Shown here piece after piece: positions 32,590 to 33,581 of a DNA stretch of 33,581 nucleotides (within the stretch, counting starts at the first letter, position 1; each line of letters opens with the position of its first letter). Source of the stretch: Clostridium sp. GTDB taxonomy: Bacteria > Bacillota > Clostridia > Acetivibrionales > Acetivibrionaceae. Under the pieces are notes generated by a model. It searched no databases. It had not been told where the DNA came from and saw nothing but the letters and a program-made list of their open reading frames with translations. The position numbers and the translations under genes were made by a program. The stretch spans positions 1 to 33,581 of the forward strand of contig JAAYTS010000014.1 of the NCBI GenBank assembly GCA_012517995.1, given 5' to 3'.

Positions 32590-33581
32590 ATGAGAGTATC
32601 TAACATGTTTATTCCAACATTAAGAGAAGTTCCGGCAGAAGCTGAAATAGCCAGCCATAAACTTATGTTAAGGGCTGGATTGATGAGAAAACTAGCATCA
32701 GGAGTTTATTCTTTTTTACCCTTAGGATACAGGACATTTAAAAAAATAGAACAAATTGTAAGAGAAGAAATGGACAGGGCAGGTGCCCAAGAGCTTATTA
32801 TGTCTGCACTTTTGCCAGCAGAAGCGTATCAGGCATCAGGAAGATGGGAAGTATTTGGTGCGGAAATGTTTAGATTAAAGGACAGAAATGAAAGAGAGTT
32901 TTGTCTTGGACCTACTCATGAAGAAATTTTTACCGAGACAGTTAAAAACGAAATAAGGTCCTATAGAGCCCTTCCCCTTACTCTTTATCAAATCCAGACA
33001 AAATACAGGGATGAAAGAAGACCAAGATTTGGAGTAATGAGGTCACGTGAATTTGTAATGAAGGATGCATATAGTTTTGATAGGGATGAGGCTGGTCTTG
33101 ATATATCATACCAAAAAATGTATGATGCATATTGCAGAATATTTGATCGCTGTGGCTTAGATTATATTGTTGTTGATGCAGATACAGGTGCTATGGGTGG
33201 TTCAGGTTCACAGGAATTTATGGTAAAATCCTCTATTGGTGAATCAGGCATTGCCTATTGTGAAGCTTGTGGATATGCTGCAAATGATGAGAAGGCAGAA
33301 TGTGTTAGTGAGAGTTGCTGTGATGCAAGCTGCTGTAGTAAAAGTGATGAAGAGTGCTGCAGTGAAGATTTAGAACTAGAAAAAGTTGCAACACCTGATG
33401 CAAGAACAATTGAAGAACTTACAGAGTTTTTTAAATGCAGCCCAAAGGAATTTGCAAAAACTCTTATATACAAAGCAGATGACAAAATAGTGGCTGCTAT
33501 GGTAAGAGGAGACAGGGAGCTTAATGAAACAAAACTTCAAAATCTATTAAACTGTATAGAGCTTGAAATGGCAGATGCAGA
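32590..33581 (+). CDS. proS: Prolyl-tRNA synthetase, N-terminal part, with Cys-rich insertion
   Basis: The first 330 residues of a bacterial-type enzyme, cut by the window edge. It charges tRNA-Pro. Class II motif 1 surrounds [19 protein letters not shown], motif 2 is [18 protein letters not shown] with MKDAYSF after it, and [16 protein letters not shown] leads to the editing (INS) domain that has begun ([14 protein letters not shown]-like [11 protein letters not shown]). Between core and INS domain (residues 224-257) lie nine cysteines ([25 protein letters not shown]), far more than the usual ones here. The start ATG follows AGGAGGT. The upstream leader has a terminator, so expression may be attenuated. 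Confidence 0.95.
   Translation, partial: MRVSNMFIPTLREVPAEAEIASHKLMLRAGLMRKLASGVYSFLPLGYRTFKKIEQIVREEMDRAGAQELIMSALLPAEAYQASGRWEVFGAEMFRLKDRNEREFCLGPTHEEIFTETVKNEIRSYRALPLTLYQIQTKYRDERRPRFGVMRSREFVMKDAYSFDRDEAGLDISYQKMYDAYCRIFDRCGLDYIVVDADTGAMGGSGSQEFMVKSSIGESGIAYCEACGYAANDEKAECVSESCCDASCCSKSDEECCSEDLELEKVATPDARTIEELTEFFKCSPKEFAKTLIYKADDKIVAAMVRGDRELNETKLQNLLNCIELEMADA

Overview
This is an AT-rich bacterial window carrying genes of a spore-forming, probably cellulosome-producing member of the Clostridia. The organism type is inferred from several independent signals: a type I dockerin protein, a surface protein with SLH and CBM6 domains, a small acid-soluble spore protein, a GerMN lipoprotein, frequent TTG/GTG starts behind strong AGGAGG sites, tRNA genes that encode their CCA ends, and ArgR operators of the Bacillus/Clostridium type. 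I cannot name a species.

Layout. 1-6.0 kb: the start of a minus-strand gene at the edge, a rhomboid-like membrane protein without the catalytic motif, a 1276-residue secreted CBM6/SLH protein, and an alpha/beta hydrolase whose nucleophile serine is replaced by tyrosine. 6.0-8.5 kb (minus): a NarL-type response regulator and its 7TM histidine kinase. 8.5-14.5 kb (minus): an arginine cluster read argC-argB-pilZ, then argD-argF-GNAT. Each of the two transcription units starts at a promoter whose -35 lies inside an ArgR box, with the same geometry at both. argJ is absent from the cluster, and a c-di-GMP-binding PilZ gene sits between argB and argD. 14.5-21.1 kb (plus): an MsmX/UgpC-type sugar ABC ATPase, a CdaR/PucR-type regulator, ftsE-ftsX, an EnvC-like M23 peptidase and a CtpA/B-type protease, which together form a cell-wall/division block. 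21.4-23.9 kb: a short SASP gene with a TTG start, a methyltransferase, a cold-shock protein and Hsp33.

24.0-24.6 kb is a tRNA array (Val-Asp-Phe-Gly-Cys) with its own promoter and terminator. After it come about 300 bases without a convincing gene, then a small zinc-ribbon protein with a basic tail (minus). 25.3-27.1 kb: a REC-GGDEF protein (GGDDF variant) coupled to an alpha-helical-repeat protein. 27.2-31.7 kb: an orphan OppA-type lipoprotein, a dockerin protein with an HExxH motif, an ArsR-type regulator, deoC and a GerMN lipoprotein. 31.8 kb: tRNA-Lys on the minus strand. 32.0 kb to the end: a small protein behind a SigK-like promoter, then proS with a terminator-bearing leader and a cysteine-rich insertion, cut by the window edge.

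Two themes recur. One is c-di-GMP signalling: the PilZ protein in the arginine cluster and the REC-GGDDF protein elsewhere. The other is envelope and surface biology: the SLH/CBM6 protein, FtsEX with its hydrolase, the Ctp protease, the dockerin protein and two lipoproteins. I see no CRISPR array, prophage or complete insertion sequence.
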